Shown here: piece by piece, positions 1 through 7,074 of the stretch | Numbering within the stretch: the stretch's first letter is position 1 | How the letters are laid out: each line of letters begins with the position of its first letter | Origin: Pseudomonadota bacterium | Lineage (GTDB): Bacteria; Pseudomonadota; Alphaproteobacteria; Rhizobiales; Xanthobacteraceae | Direction of reading: 5' to 3' | Length of the DNA stretch: 16,097 nt | Assembly (NCBI GenBank): GCA_023433965.1 | Contig: JAEYTQ010000697.1 | Coordinates: 1 to 16,097 of the forward strand | Position numbers and translations under genes: made by a program | Notes under the pieces: generated by a model | The model's database searches: none | What the model was told of the DNA's origin: nothing | Seen by the model: the letters and a program-made list of their open reading frames with translations, nothing else

Positions 1-129
1 GTCCGAGGCGGTGGCGACGCGCTGGCCGGTCGAGATCCGGTTCTGCGTGGTGGCGAGCTGCGTGCTGACGTTGCGCAGAGTTTGCAACGCGGTCATCGCA
101 GAGGAGTTGGTGAGGAGACTTGAACCCAT
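1..129 (-). CDS. Flagellin, N-terminal part (cut by window edge)
   Basis: Start of a second flagellin gene, continuing past the left edge. Translation from the ATG at 129 gives 43 residues beginning MGSSLLTNSSAMTALQTLRN, the conserved N-terminal D0 helix that packs in the filament core. They are nearly identical to the start of the complete flagellin upstream: the main differences are an extra Gly after Met and a few Ser/Ala/Thr swaps. A clear ribosome binding site (AAAGGG, 138-143) lies 8 nt before the ATG. It follows the complete flagellin in the same direction, separated by 278 bp with a terminator and its own leader, so it is probably a separate transcription unit. Tandem flagellins are typical of the Bradyrhizobium lateral system (lafA1/lafA2). 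The symbol is left blank because only the start is visible. Confidence 0.9.
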   Translation of the reverse strand, partial: MGSSLLTNSSAMTALQTLRNVSTQLATTQNRISTGQRVATASD

Positions 130-212
130 TTTGATGTCCCTTTGGAGATTGACTTGTGTTTGGGGACATACCGGGCTTGCACCGGTACGACAGGGCGGCG
201 TCATGCCTTTGG
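130..212 (-). promoter_or_regulatory. Structured 5' leader and RBS of the partial flagellin
   Basis: Positions 162-212 match 1352-1402, upstream of the other flagellin, with one mismatch (200 versus 1390). Read on the minus strand, arms CGTACCGG (182-189) and CCGGTATG (167-174) form an 8-pair hairpin, one pair being G-U, around a 7-nt loop. The segment ATGTCCC (163-169) is an exact complement of GGGACAT (134-140), which contains the Shine-Dalgarno core. The RBS could therefore be masked by a 7-bp pairing. Seen in sequence; regulatory function is inferred. Confidence 0.6.
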
Positions 213-356
213 GCGCCCGAAAATGCGGGGTTAAGGCCCAACCTGTCGTAGCGGCGAGGTTAGCGAGCGAAGCTTGTGCGAGGCTTGTGGCTCTGTGCTT
301 CCGCAGCAACAGAACGACGAAACTGCGAGCAGGCCCGGTCTCTCACGTCATGCGAA
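213..356. other. Intergenic region between the two flagellin genes
   Basis: About 144 bp between the terminator of the complete flagellin and the leader of the partial one. No ORF here looks like a gene. It should hold the promoter of the downstream flagellin, but no convincing sigma-54 (GG-N10-GC) or sigma-70-like pair was found. The 9-mer TCGCTAACC occurs on the minus strand at 258-266 and also upstream of the other flagellin. Confidence 0.5.
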
Positions 357-386
357 AGGGCCGCGCTTCGCGAGAAGCGCGGCCCT
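357..386 (-). terminator. Strong hairpin terminator after the complete flagellin
   Basis: A perfect 13-bp inverted repeat (AGGGCCGCGCTTC, 357-369, with its complement, 374-386) encloses a 4-nt loop. It begins 21 nt past the flagellin TAA stop. On the minus strand the stem is followed by TTTCGCA, so the U-tract is weak. Position and stem strength support transcription termination or 3'-end stabilisation of the flagellin mRNA. Confidence 0.75.
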
Positions 387-407
387 CTGCAACTGACGGG
401 TCGAAGC

Positions 408-1313
408 TTAGCGGAACAGCGACAGGATGCTCTGGCTGCTGCTGTTGGCGATCGAGAGCGCCTGAACGCCGAGCTGCTGCTGGACCTGGAGGGCCGCCAG
501 GCGGGTGGACTCCTGGTTCATGTCGGCATCGACGAGCTGGCCGACACCACGGTCGACCGAGTCCATCAGCGACTTCACGAATTCCGTGTTGGTCGAGATG
601 CGGTTCTTGACGGCACCGAGGTTGGCGGCGGCCGAGGCCACCGAGTTGATCGCGGTGGTGACCTGCGCGATGTAGCCGTCGAGCGTGGTCTGGTCAGCCG
701 CCGAATCGGTCAGCGCGGAGATGTTGATCGTGTCGACCGAAGCACCGCCGCTCACCGTATCCAGGATGCCGCTCGTGGTCGCGGTGTAGAGCGAATAGTC
801 GGCGGTCGTCACCGTGATGGATCCGATGGTCGGCGTGCCGCCGACGCGCGAATACGACGACACCAGGCTGAAGGTCGCCGGCGTGGTGGCGGTCGTGCTC
901 AGCCAGTTGACGCCGTTGAAGGTCGCCGAATTGGCCTTCAGCTTCATGTCCTGCTGGATCTGGGTGACGTCGGCCTGGATCTTGGTGCGGTCGATACCGG
1001 CGGTCTTGGCTTGGACCAGCAGAGCCTGCAGCTTGGTGAGGCCGGAATCCTTGTCGCCGATCACCGAGGTCAGCGCGGTGTATTCGGTATCGACGGTCGC
1101 AGCCGACAGACCGAGCGAGTCGGAGACGGCAGAGAGCGCGGCGTTGTCGGAGCGCATCGACGTCGCGATCGACCAGTAGGCGGCGTTGTCCGAGGCGGTC
1201 GAGACGCGCTGACCGGTGGAGATCCGGGTCTGAGTGGTGGAGAGTTGCGAGCTGACAGACCGCAGGGTCTGGAGCGCGGTCATGGCGGACGAGTTCGTGA
1301 GCAGGCTTGACAT
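408..1313 (-). CDS. lafA: Flagellin (lateral-type), complete
   Basis: Filament subunit exported through the flagellar type III apparatus. The 301-residue protein has the conserved N-terminal coiled-coil region (SSAMTALQTLRSVSSQLSTT, then ISTGQRVSTASDNAAYWSIA) and the matching C-terminal helix ending QSILSLFR. The middle, roughly residues 140-220, is short and Thr/Ser/Gly-rich and corresponds to the variable surface domain. This length is usual for rhizobial and Bradyrhizobium lateral flagellins and much shorter than enterobacterial ones. The ATG at 1311-1313 is preceded by AAAGGG (1323-1328) at a 9-nt spacing. A strong hairpin follows the stop. The lafA symbol is inferred from the locus type; the family call is very secure. 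Confidence 0.92.
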   Translation of the reverse strand: MSSLLTNSSAMTALQTLRSVSSQLSTTQTRISTGQRVSTASDNAAYWSIATSMRSDNAALSAVSDSLGLSAATVDTEYTALTSVIGDKDSGLTKLQALLVQAKTAGIDRTKIQADVTQIQQDMKLKANSATFNGVNWLSTTATTPATFSLVSSYSRVGGTPTIGSITVTTADYSLYTATTSGILDTVSGGASVDTINISALTDSAADQTTLDGYIAQVTTAINSVASAAANLGAVKNRISTNTEFVKSLMDSVDRGVGQLVDADMNQESTRLAALQVQQQLGVQALSIANSSSQSILSLFR

Positions 1314-1402
1314 TGCAAATGTCCCTTTATGTACGCGTTACATTTTCATTGGGGGACATACCGGGCTTGCACCGGTACGACAGGGCGGCATCATGCCTTT
1401 GG
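1314..1402 (-). promoter_or_regulatory. Structured 5' leader and RBS of the complete flagellin
   Basis: Positions 1352-1402 repeat the block at 162-212 with one mismatch. On the minus strand CGTACCGG (1372-1379) and CCGGTATG (1357-1364) form a hairpin around a 7-nt loop. ATGTCCC (1353-1359) is complementary over 7 nt to GGGACAT (1319-1325), which covers the Shine-Dalgarno core. The last three bases of the upstream hairpin are also the first three of the anti-Shine-Dalgarno segment, so the two structures compete at that point. Alphaproteobacterial flagellin mRNAs are known FlbT targets at their 5' leaders; that link is inferred here. Confidence 0.6.
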
Positions 1403-1563
1403 ACTGCTGTGGGTGGGGTCCAACCCGCCGTGCCGCATTGCTAGCACGCCGAATCTTGCCCGCAGATTAAGATCGGCTTGAATTCTATAGCAATATCAGT
1501 TGGTTAATATTACCCATCGCTAACCATAGCGCGGTACTTCTCGCTAACCATGACGACGGTCGT
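1403..1563. promoter_or_regulatory. Flagellin upstream region with repeated TCGCTAACCAT motif
   Basis: Non-coding stretch between fliP and the flagellin leader. It includes an AT-rich patch around 1485-1515 in an otherwise GC-rich window, as expected of a promoter. The 11-mer TCGCTAACCAT occurs twice in direct orientation at 1517-1527 and 1541-1551, 24 bp apart. A near-palindrome, GGTTAATATTACC, lies at 1502-1514. The TAACCAT core resembles the TTAACCAT half-site reported for CtrA in alphaproteobacteria, but the full TTAA-N7-TTAA arrangement is not present. No confident -10/-35 was assigned. Confidence 0.4.
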
Positions 1564-1591
1564 CGATCGTCCCGTTTTACGAGAACGATCG
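1564..1591 (-). terminator. Possible hairpin at the end of fliP
   Basis: An inverted repeat of 7 perfect pairs (CGATCGT 1564-1570 with ACGATCG 1585-1591) can extend by four more pairs with a bulge, leaving a 5-nt loop. The fliP stop codon (1577-1579) lies in the loop. There is no U-tract, so it may end the long operon weakly or protect its 3' end rather than act as a classical terminator. Confidence 0.3.
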
Positions 1592-2317
1592 CACCAGTCC
1601 GGAGGCGAGCAAATTCCAGCCGTCGATCAGCACGAAGAACAGCATCTTGAACGGCAACGCGAGGATCGTCGGCGGCATCATCATCATGCCCATCGACATG
1701 GTCAGCGTCGCCACGATCATGTCGATCACCAGGAACGGCAGGATGATGAGGAACCCGATCTCGAACGATCGCCTGAGCTCGGAGATCATGAAGGCCGGAA
1801 TGATGACGCGCAGATCGATCCGCTTGTCGTCGAACTTCCTGCGGAAGCTCTCCGCGGCGAGCGCTTCGAAGGTCTGGAGATCCTTGTCGCGGACATGGGC
1901 CAGCATGAACTCGCGGAACGGGTCCGTGATCTTGAGATAGGCTTCCTCTTCCGAGATCTCGTTCTTCATCAGCGGCTGCACGCCGGTTTCCCAGGCCCGG
2001 TCGAAAGTCGGCGCCATCACGTAGAAGGTCATGAACAGTGCGAGGCTGATCAGCACCAGGTTGGCCGGCGTGGTCTGGAGGCCGAGCCCCGCGCGCAGGA
2101 ACGACAGCGCCACCGCAAATCGCGTGAAGCTCGTCACCATGATGAGCAGGCCCGGCGCCACGGACAGCACCGTGATCATGGCCATCAGCTGGATGATCCG
2201 TCCACTGGTCGAAGCGTTTCCGGGCGGTAGCAGGGAATTCAGGTCCGGAATCTGGGCGAGCGCCGCTTCGGGCAGCACGACCAGAACCAGCGCGAGGAGC
2301 AGGATTCTCAGTCTCAC
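1577..2317 (-). CDS. fliP: FliP, flagellar type III export gate subunit
   Basis: Inner-membrane export gate protein that assembles with FliQ and FliR into the pore through which rod, hook and filament subunits pass. The 246-residue protein has a cleavable-type signal peptide (about residues 1-21, ending EAALA), usual for FliP. Hydrophobic segments follow at about residues 42-62 and 85-105, with two more at the C-terminus around the Met-rich TMSMGMMMMPP stretch. The conserved RFAVALSFLR and LRAGLGLQTTP regions are present. Length is typical. The start is GTG at 2315-2317, overlapping the fliL stop in a GTGA junction, which implies translational coupling. It is the last gene before the flagellins. 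Confidence 0.96.
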   Translation of the reverse strand: MRLRILLLALVLVVLPEAALAQIPDLNSLLPPGNASTSGRIIQLMAMITVLSVAPGLLIMVTSFTRFAVALSFLRAGLGLQTTPANLVLISLALFMTFYVMAPTFDRAWETGVQPLMKNEISEEEAYLKITDPFREFMLAHVRDKDLQTFEALAAESFRRKFDDKRIDLRVIIPAFMISELRRSFEIGFLIILPFLVIDMIVATLTMSMGMMMMPPTILALPFKMLFFVLIDGWNLLASGLVRSFS

Positions 2318-2757
2318 TGGATCACCAGCGTCTCGATGATCAACTCGCGCACCTTGCCCGACGAGCGGATGTTGGCGCGCTCGGTCAAATCCTCACGCAG
2401 GTGCTGGAGCCCGCGAGCCCCCTCGAACTGCGCGACCGTCGCCGACCGCAGATAGGTCACGATATCCTCGCTGATATGGGCGGCCAGAATTCCGGCATCC
2501 TCGTCGCTCATGCTGTCGGTCACCATGGAGGCTTCGATGCGCGCCCAGTTGTTGGCCGGCGCGGCGAGATTGGTCACGATGGGAGAGAGCTTCCTGAGCC
2601 GCGAGCTGCCGGCGTAGCTCGATGCGATCGGCGGCACTGCAGCGCCCTTCTTCGCGTCGGCGACGCGTTCGGCGGTCGCGATCAGATGCAGACCGGCGAC
2701 CGCGCCCGCTCCGATCGCGATCAAGGTCAGCACGAGGATGGCGGCGATCAGGCGCAT
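2314..2757 (-). CDS. fliL: FliL, basal-body-associated stator partner
   Basis: A 147-residue single-pass membrane protein. Residues about 4-27 form the membrane anchor (AAILVLTLIAIGAGAVAG); the rest is a periplasmic stomatin-like domain ending in IRSSGKVRELIIETLVIQ, a FliL-type C-terminus. FliL proteins surround or stabilise the stator units at the basal body. The protein is small but in the normal FliL range. The ATG at 2755-2757 is the natural start because the hydrophobic anchor begins directly after it. It lies 42 bp after flgH and overlaps fliP by 4 bases. Confidence 0.88.
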   Translation of the reverse strand: MRLIAAILVLTLIAIGAGAVAGLHLIATAERVADAKKGAAVPPIASSYAGSSRLRKLSPIVTNLAAPANNWARIEASMVTDSMSDEDAGILAAHISEDIVTYLRSATVAQFEGARGLQHLREDLTERANIRSSGKVRELIIETLVIQ

Positions 2758-2799
2758 GGCGTCCCCTGCCGTCGCGACGCGATCCGGCCGGCTCGGGAC

Positions 2800-3507
2800 T
2801 CAGAATGGTGCGACGGCGTCATAGATCCGGTGTCCCCATCCAGGCTGCTGCACGTCAGACAGATTTCCGCGGCCGCCATAGGACACGCGGGCCTCGGCGA
2901 TCTTCTCGTAGGAGATGGTGTTGGTCCGCGAGATGTCGCGCGGACGCACGATGCCGCCGACCTTGAGCACCCGCATCTCCGTGTTGACTCGAAACTCCTG
3001 CGAGCCGCTGATCATCATGTTGCCGTTCGGCAGCACATCGGTGACGACGGCCGCGATCGACAGCCTGATGTCCTCGGTGCGGTCGATCTGGCCGTTACCC
3101 TTGATCTGGGTATTGGTGCTGAGGTTGGCGTTGGCCTGGCCCGTGTCGTTCCATCCGGCGATGTCCATCAGCCAGTCGAGCCCGAACTTGACCTGCGAAT
3201 CGCGCGAGCGGCCGGTCTTGTTGTCGAGCTTGGCCTTGTCCTGCATCGAGATGATCACCGTCACGACGTCCCCGGTGCGGCGCGCGCGCGGATCGCGGTA
3301 GAGATCGGTGCCGTCGTCCCAGGTCGAGCGATAGCTGACGGGCGTGCGCATGCGCGGCGTCACCGGGATCGGATCGGCCTGCATCCTCAGGCCGCTGCCG
3401 ACGGGCGACATTTGCGGACCGGTCAGGACTTCGGCCGGATCATGGAAGCATCCCCCCAGGAACACGGACGCCGCGAAAAGCGAGAGGACGAGGATCGGCT
3501 TGTTCAT
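2800..3507 (-). CDS. flgH: FlgH, flagellar L-ring lipoprotein
   Basis: Forms the outer-membrane bushing (L ring) around the rod. The 235-residue protein starts with a lipoprotein signal (MNKPILVLSLFAASVFLGGC); the lipobox LGGC puts the lipidated Cys at residue 20. The body contains the FlgH family features SLYRD-like (DLYRDPRARRTGDVVTVII), NMMISGSQEFRVNTE and VRPRDISRTNTISYEKIAEA, ending YGGRGNLSDVQQPGWGHRIY. The start ATG directly abuts the motE stop with no spacer. Length and order (motE-flgH-fliL) match rhizobial flagellar operons. Confidence 0.97.
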   Translation of the reverse strand: MNKPILVLSLFAASVFLGGCFHDPAEVLTGPQMSPVGSGLRMQADPIPVTPRMRTPVSYRSTWDDGTDLYRDPRARRTGDVVTVIISMQDKAKLDNKTGRSRDSQVKFGLDWLMDIAGWNDTGQANANLSTNTQIKGNGQIDRTEDIRLSIAAVVTDVLPNGNMMISGSQEFRVNTEMRVLKVGGIVRPRDISRTNTISYEKIAEARVSYGGRGNLSDVQQPGWGHRIYDAVAPF

Positions 3508-4287
3508 CTATTTGGTCTTTCCGTCATCCACCCGACGCATGCCGCCGAGCAGATCGGCGAGATGCGCCGCGCGTGCCGTGTCCATCTCGTTGAAGATCGC
3601 GCTCGAGTTCCGCGGGCTGAGCTTGGCGAGCACGGCGGCGGCGGTCTCATCGCTCATGCCGGCGATCTGGGTCGCCGCAGCTTCGGGCTTCATGCGCGAA
3701 TAGATTTCGACCACACTCGCTTCGGCCTTCTTCAGGAAGTCGTCGCGCAGCGCCATCCACTTCTCGTACTCGACGCGCTTGGCCTCGACCTCGGCGATGC
3801 GCTCGCGGAGCAGGCTCTCGGCCTTCTCCAGCTCCTTGAGCTGCCAAGCCAGCCTCGCATCGACGGCGGGATCGGCGACGTTGCTGCAGAACTGCGCGAT
3901 TTCGTTGTCCGGAGCCAGCGCGACCTGTGGCGGCGCCGGCTTGGGCGGCACCGTAACGCTGCCGGGTCTGGCCGCACGTGCGGGCGCGGGTGTCTGCGTT
4001 TCCGGAGCCGCACCGGTGATGGCGGGTCCGGACTCTTCGGCCGCCCATGCCGTCGCCCGGAGCGAAGCATGGTCGCCTGGCATCGGCGTGGCCGGCTTCT
4101 GCGGTCCGCCCGCGCGGGCGCGCGCGAACGAGAGCAGGTTCAGCGGCTTCGACGGCTTGGCTTCCTCCAGCGCTTCCCCCGGCGAGGCGGTTGCGAGCAC
4201 CGCGGCTGCTGCCAGCAGGAGGAGTTTGGCTTTGTGTTCCAACTTCAGCATCGGGCCGCGCGCGATTCTCGCTTCAGACCTGAGCAT
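3508..4287 (-). CDS. motE: MotE-like periplasmic motor chaperone
   Basis: In Sinorhizobium the gene at this place, between flgI and flgH, encodes MotE, a periplasmic protein needed for folding or stability of the motor protein MotC. This 259-residue protein has a signal peptide, a Pro/Ala-rich spacer (about 60-125), a helical coiled-coil region (about 140-190, ELEKAESLLRERIAEVEAKR), and a C-terminal MgtE N-domain-like helical module (KPEAAATQIAGMSDETAAAV through LAKLSPRNSSAIFNEMD). The Met at residue 13 (position 4251) gives a cleaner signal peptide than the first Met, and neither has a strong Shine-Dalgarno, so the true start may be 4251. motC itself is not in the window. Confidence 0.85.
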   Translation of the reverse strand: MLRSEARIARGPMLKLEHKAKLLLLAAAAVLATASPGEALEEAKPSKPLNLLSFARARAGGPQKPATPMPGDHASLRATAWAAEESGPAITGAAPETQTPAPARAARPGSVTVPPKPAPPQVALAPDNEIAQFCSNVADPAVDARLAWQLKELEKAESLLRERIAEVEAKRVEYEKWMALRDDFLKKAEASVVEIYSRMKPEAAATQIAGMSDETAAAVLAKLSPRNSSAIFNEMDTARAAHLADLLGGMRRVDDGKTK

Positions 4288-4318
4288 TGAGCGACCAAGC
4301 TTGTTCGACGCTTGTGCA

Positions 4319-5449
4319 TCATTGCACGATGACGTCGGCCTGGAGCGCGCCCGCCGTCTTGATCGCCTGGAGGATCGCGATGATCCCGGATGGCTTCAGG
4401 CCGATCTGGTTCAACCCGCGCACCAGGCGCTGAAGATCGACCCCGCTCAGGATTGCCACTTGCGATCCCGCCTCGTTGGCTTCGACCACGGTCTGCGGCA
4501 CGACCACCGTCTGCCCTCGCGAGAACGGCGCCGGCTGGGAGACGACCGGCATCTCCGTGACGCGAACCGTCAAATTGCCGTGGGTCACGGCAACGGTCGA
4601 TATCCGCACGTCGCGGCCGATGACGACCGTGCCGGTGCGTTCGTTGATCACGACCCGCGCCGGCGTGTCCGGCTCGACCGTCAGTTCGCCGATCTCAGCC
4701 AGAAAGCGGACCGGGCCGATATGGCGCGGCTTCGACAGCACGATGGTGCGGTAGTCGCGCTCGAAGGCGATCTGCGCACGATAACGCCCCCCGGCATAGC
4801 GGTTGATGGCATCGAGGATGCGCGTTGCGGTGACGAAGTCAGGGTTCTTCAACTGCATCACCAGGAACTCCATCTCATGGAGACTTCCCTGCACCTCGCG
4901 CTCGACCAGCGCACCGTTCGGGATGCGCCCGGCCGTCGGCGTGCCTTGGCTGACGTTCTGCGCCTGGCCTCCGACGCTGTACCCGGCGACCGTGATCGCG
5001 CCTTGCGCCACCGCATAGACGGCCCCGTCGGCTGCGCGCAGCGACGTCATAACGAGAGTGCCGCCGAGCAGCGATGTCGCATCGCCCAGCGAGGACACGG
5101 TAACGTCCATGCGCTCGCCGGGCCCGATCGATGGCGTCAGGTCCGCAGTCACCATCACGGCCGCGACGTTGCGCGTGCGCAGGGTCGTCGGACGCGGGGG
5201 GTTGTTGGTGCTCGTGGTCTCGTTCCTGACGTTGATGCCCATGTTCTCAAGCATCGATTGCAGGGACTGCTCCGTGAAGGGAGCGTTGCGAAGCGTGTCG
5301 CCCGTGCCGTTCAGGCCGATGACGAGGCCGTAACCCACGATCTGGTTTTCTCGCAGGCCCTTGATGTCCGCGATGTCCTTTATGCGGACGGCGGCCTGGG
5401 CGCTGGCGGCCGACACCAGCAGCGCGAGCGCCAGCAGGAATCTGGTCAT
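4319..5449 (-). CDS. flgI: FlgI, flagellar P-ring protein
   Basis: Periplasmic P-ring subunit, assembled around the rod in the peptidoglycan layer. The 376-residue protein has a Sec signal peptide (MTRFLLALALLVSAASAQA) followed by the highly conserved VRIKDIADIKGLRENQIVGY and GLNGTGDTLRNAPFTEQSLQ segments. The C-terminus has the family pattern VDLQRLVRGLNQIGLKPSGI followed by IAILQAIKTAGALQADVIVQ. Length is standard. The ATG overlaps the flgA stop (ATGA, 5446-5449), indicating coupled translation with its chaperone. Thirty-one bp separate it from motE. Confidence 0.98.
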   Translation of the reverse strand: MTRFLLALALLVSAASAQAAVRIKDIADIKGLRENQIVGYGLVIGLNGTGDTLRNAPFTEQSLQSMLENMGINVRNETTSTNNPPRPTTLRTRNVAAVMVTADLTPSIGPGERMDVTVSSLGDATSLLGGTLVMTSLRAADGAVYAVAQGAITVAGYSVGGQAQNVSQGTPTAGRIPNGALVEREVQGSLHEMEFLVMQLKNPDFVTATRILDAINRYAGGRYRAQIAFERDYRTIVLSKPRHIGPVRFLAEIGELTVEPDTPARVVINERTGTVVIGRDVRISTVAVTHGNLTVRVTEMPVVSQPAPFSRGQTVVVPQTVVEANEAGSQVAILSGVDLQRLVRGLNQIGLKPSGIIAILQAIKTAGALQADVIVQ

Positions 5450-5922
5450 GACCCGTCCACGACCTTGACTGTACCGTCCGGCTGCACGACGCCCTTGATG
5501 ATCACCCCCGTGTCGGTATTGCGCACGGGGATCAGGGCGCCCGACGCACCCGACTGCATCGCCGAGCCGTAAGTGACGATCGAAAGACCGCTGTCCTCGA
5601 CAACGACCTTGACCGTGGCGCCACGCGCGACGGTCCAGGGATCCTCGACCGCATTGGTCGGAATGGGCTGGCCTGGCAACAGCGCGCGCCGCGCCATGCG
5701 GCCGACCAGGACCTGGCGCCCCTCGATGAACATGGCTACGCCGAGCAGACTCGGCGCGAAGACGCGCTCGGTGATCATCTCCTCCCGGATCAGTTCGCCG
5801 GCGCGGATCGAGACGGCCGGCACGGGAAGCCGCTTCTCGTCGGCCGCAGCGACCGGCGCCGCGACGACCACCAGCAGCACGGCGGCCACCCCGCGCATGA
5901 TCAGGCCCATCCTGTTCAACAT
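5446..5922 (-). CDS. flgA: FlgA, P-ring assembly chaperone
   Basis: Periplasmic chaperone for FlgI polymerisation. The 158-residue protein has a signal peptide (hydrophobic run GVAAVLLVVVAAPVAAADE) and an SAF domain, with IRAGELIREEMITERVF and GRMARRALLPGQPIPTNAVE in the family pattern, then the C-terminal VARGATVKVVVEDSGLSIVT and GVVQPDGTVKVV beta strands. It is shorter than enterobacterial FlgA and fits the short rhizobial form. Alternative Met codons at residues 5 and 9 would still leave a usable signal peptide, so the exact start is uncertain. It lies 13 bp after flgG. Confidence 0.93.
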   Translation of the reverse strand: MLNRMGLIMRGVAAVLLVVVAAPVAAADEKRLPVPAVSIRAGELIREEMITERVFAPSLLGVAMFIEGRQVLVGRMARRALLPGQPIPTNAVEDPWTVARGATVKVVVEDSGLSIVTYGSAMQSGASGALIPVRNTDTGVIIKGVVQPDGTVKVVDGS

Positions 5923-5935
5923 CGAGACACCGGGA

Positions 5936-6724
5936 CTAGCGCATGCCCTTCGAGACCGTCTGGGCCATTTCGTCCGAGGCCTGGATGACCTTGGCGTTCA
6001 TTTCGTAAGCGCGCTGCGCCGAGATCAATTCGGTGATCTCCTTGACCGGGTCGACGTTCGAGGCTTCGAGCCATTTCTGGTTGATCTTGCCGTAGCCGGC
6101 ATCGCCGGGCAGACCGACGACCGGCGTGCCGGATGCCGTGGTCTCGCGATAGAGATTTCCACCCAACGGCTCCAGGCCCGCCTCGTTCGCGAAGTTGGCG
6201 AGGTTGAGCTGGCCGATCTGGCGCGGATTCACCTCCGTATCCAGCTTGGCAAACACCTGGCCGGTGGCGTTGACCGTGACCTCGACCGTCCCCTGCGGCA
6301 CCGTGATCGCGGGATCCAGGAGATAGCCGTCGATCGTGACGAGTTGGGCGTTGGCATTGGTGTTGAACGAGCCCGCGCGGGTGTATTGCACCTCGTTGTT
6401 CGGGCCGAGCACCTGGAACCAGCCACGGCCATTGATCGCGAGGTCGTAGGGATTTCCGGTTTGCGTCAGCGCGCCCTGGATATGCAGCTTGCGGATCGCC
6501 GCCGACTTGACGCCGAGTCCGAGATTGGCGCCCTCCGGAATCGGCGAGGAGCCGTTGACGTTTGCGACGCCCTGCATGCGGTCCATCTGGTAGAACAGAT
6601 CGGTGAACTCCGCCCGCGCCCGCTTGTACGAGGTCGAGTTGATGTTGGCGATGTTGTTCGCGATGACTTCGATGTTGGTCTGCTGGGCGTTCATGCCCGT
6701 GGCCGCAATGGCGAGCGATTTCAC
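5936..6724 (-). CDS. flgG: FlgG, distal rod protein
   Basis: Structural subunit of the distal rod. The 262-residue protein carries the N-terminal rod/hook motif ([20 protein letters not shown]), the FlgE/F/G central fold ([30 protein letters not shown]) and the C-terminal helix ([20 protein letters not shown]). Length equals the canonical 260-262 of FlgG. The start is GTG at 6722-6724, supported by a good Shine-Dalgarno, GGAAGGG (6732-6738), between fliE and flgG. Confidence 0.98.
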   Translation of the reverse strand: MKSLAIAATGMNAQQTNIEVIANNIANINSTSYKRARAEFTDLFYQMDRMQGVANVNGSSPIPEGANLGLGVKSAAIRKLHIQGALTQTGNPYDLAINGRGWFQVLGPNNEVQYTRAGSFNTNANAQLVTIDGYLLDPAITVPQGTVEVTVNATGQVFAKLDTEVNPRQIGQLNLANFANEAGLEPLGGNLYRETTASGTPVVGLPGDAGYGKINQKWLEASNVDPVKEITELISAQRAYEMNAKVIQASDEMAQTVSKGMR

Positions 6725-6742
6725 TTTTTTTAACCCTTCCGA

Positions 6743-7072
6743 TCAGATCGACATCCGGACGACTTCCTGGTAGGCCTGCACGACCTTGTCGCGAACCGCG
6801 ACCGCGGTCTGCAGGGCCTGTTCGGCCGACATCAGCGCCTCCACGACGCGGCGGGTCGATTCCTTGCCCTGCATCGCGGAAATCGAAGCCGCCTCGCCTG
6901 CCTTCAACGTCCCGATCGCGTCGGTCGTCACCTGCTTCATCACCGCTTCGAAGCCGACATCGTCACCGGCCTGGATTGCCGTCGTTGCCGCAGGCGAGAT
7001 CGCCTGTGTCTCGGTGGCGCGGCCGGCCGCCTGGCCCGCGGAAATCGCCGTCGATGAAATCGCCTCAAGCAT
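6743..7072 (-). CDS. fliE: FliE, MS-ring/rod junction protein
   Basis: Adaptor that joins the MS ring to the proximal rod; one of the first export substrates. The 109-residue protein has the conserved FliE C-terminal half ([20 protein letters not shown] then [10 protein letters not shown]). The N-terminus is Ala/Thr-rich and variable, as usual. The ATG is preceded by AAGGAG at proper distance, within the end of flgC. Only 2 nt separate it from the flgC stop, and 18 nt from flgG. Confidence 0.96.
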   Translation of the reverse strand: MLEAISSTAISAGQAAGRATETQAISPAATTAIQAGDDVGFEAVMKQVTTDAIGTLKAGEAASISAMQGKESTRRVVEALMSAEQALQTAVAVRDKVVQAYQEVVRMSI

Positions 7073-7074
7073 TG

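Noticed and set aside
276..1310. A 344-codon plus-strand frame opposite the complete flagellin
   Set aside because: Arg/Gly/Asp-rich shadow with no family likeness, while the minus strand encodes an unambiguous flagellin.
1401..1440. Possible sigma-54 promoter upstream of the complete flagellin (GGCAC ... TTGG on the minus strand)
   Set aside because: Spacing is one base too long and the essential GC of the -12 element is missing.
1517..1551. A full CtrA site (TTAA-N7-TTAA)
   Set aside because: Only TAACCAT-like half-sites are present and their spacing does not match, so the region is reported as a repeated motif rather than a CtrA operator.
2401..4290. A 629-codon open frame on the plus strand opposite fliL, flgH and motE
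   Set aside because: It is antisense to three well-recognised genes, is rich in Arg/Gly/His/Asp as expected from GC-rich shadow frames, and has no recognisable domain.
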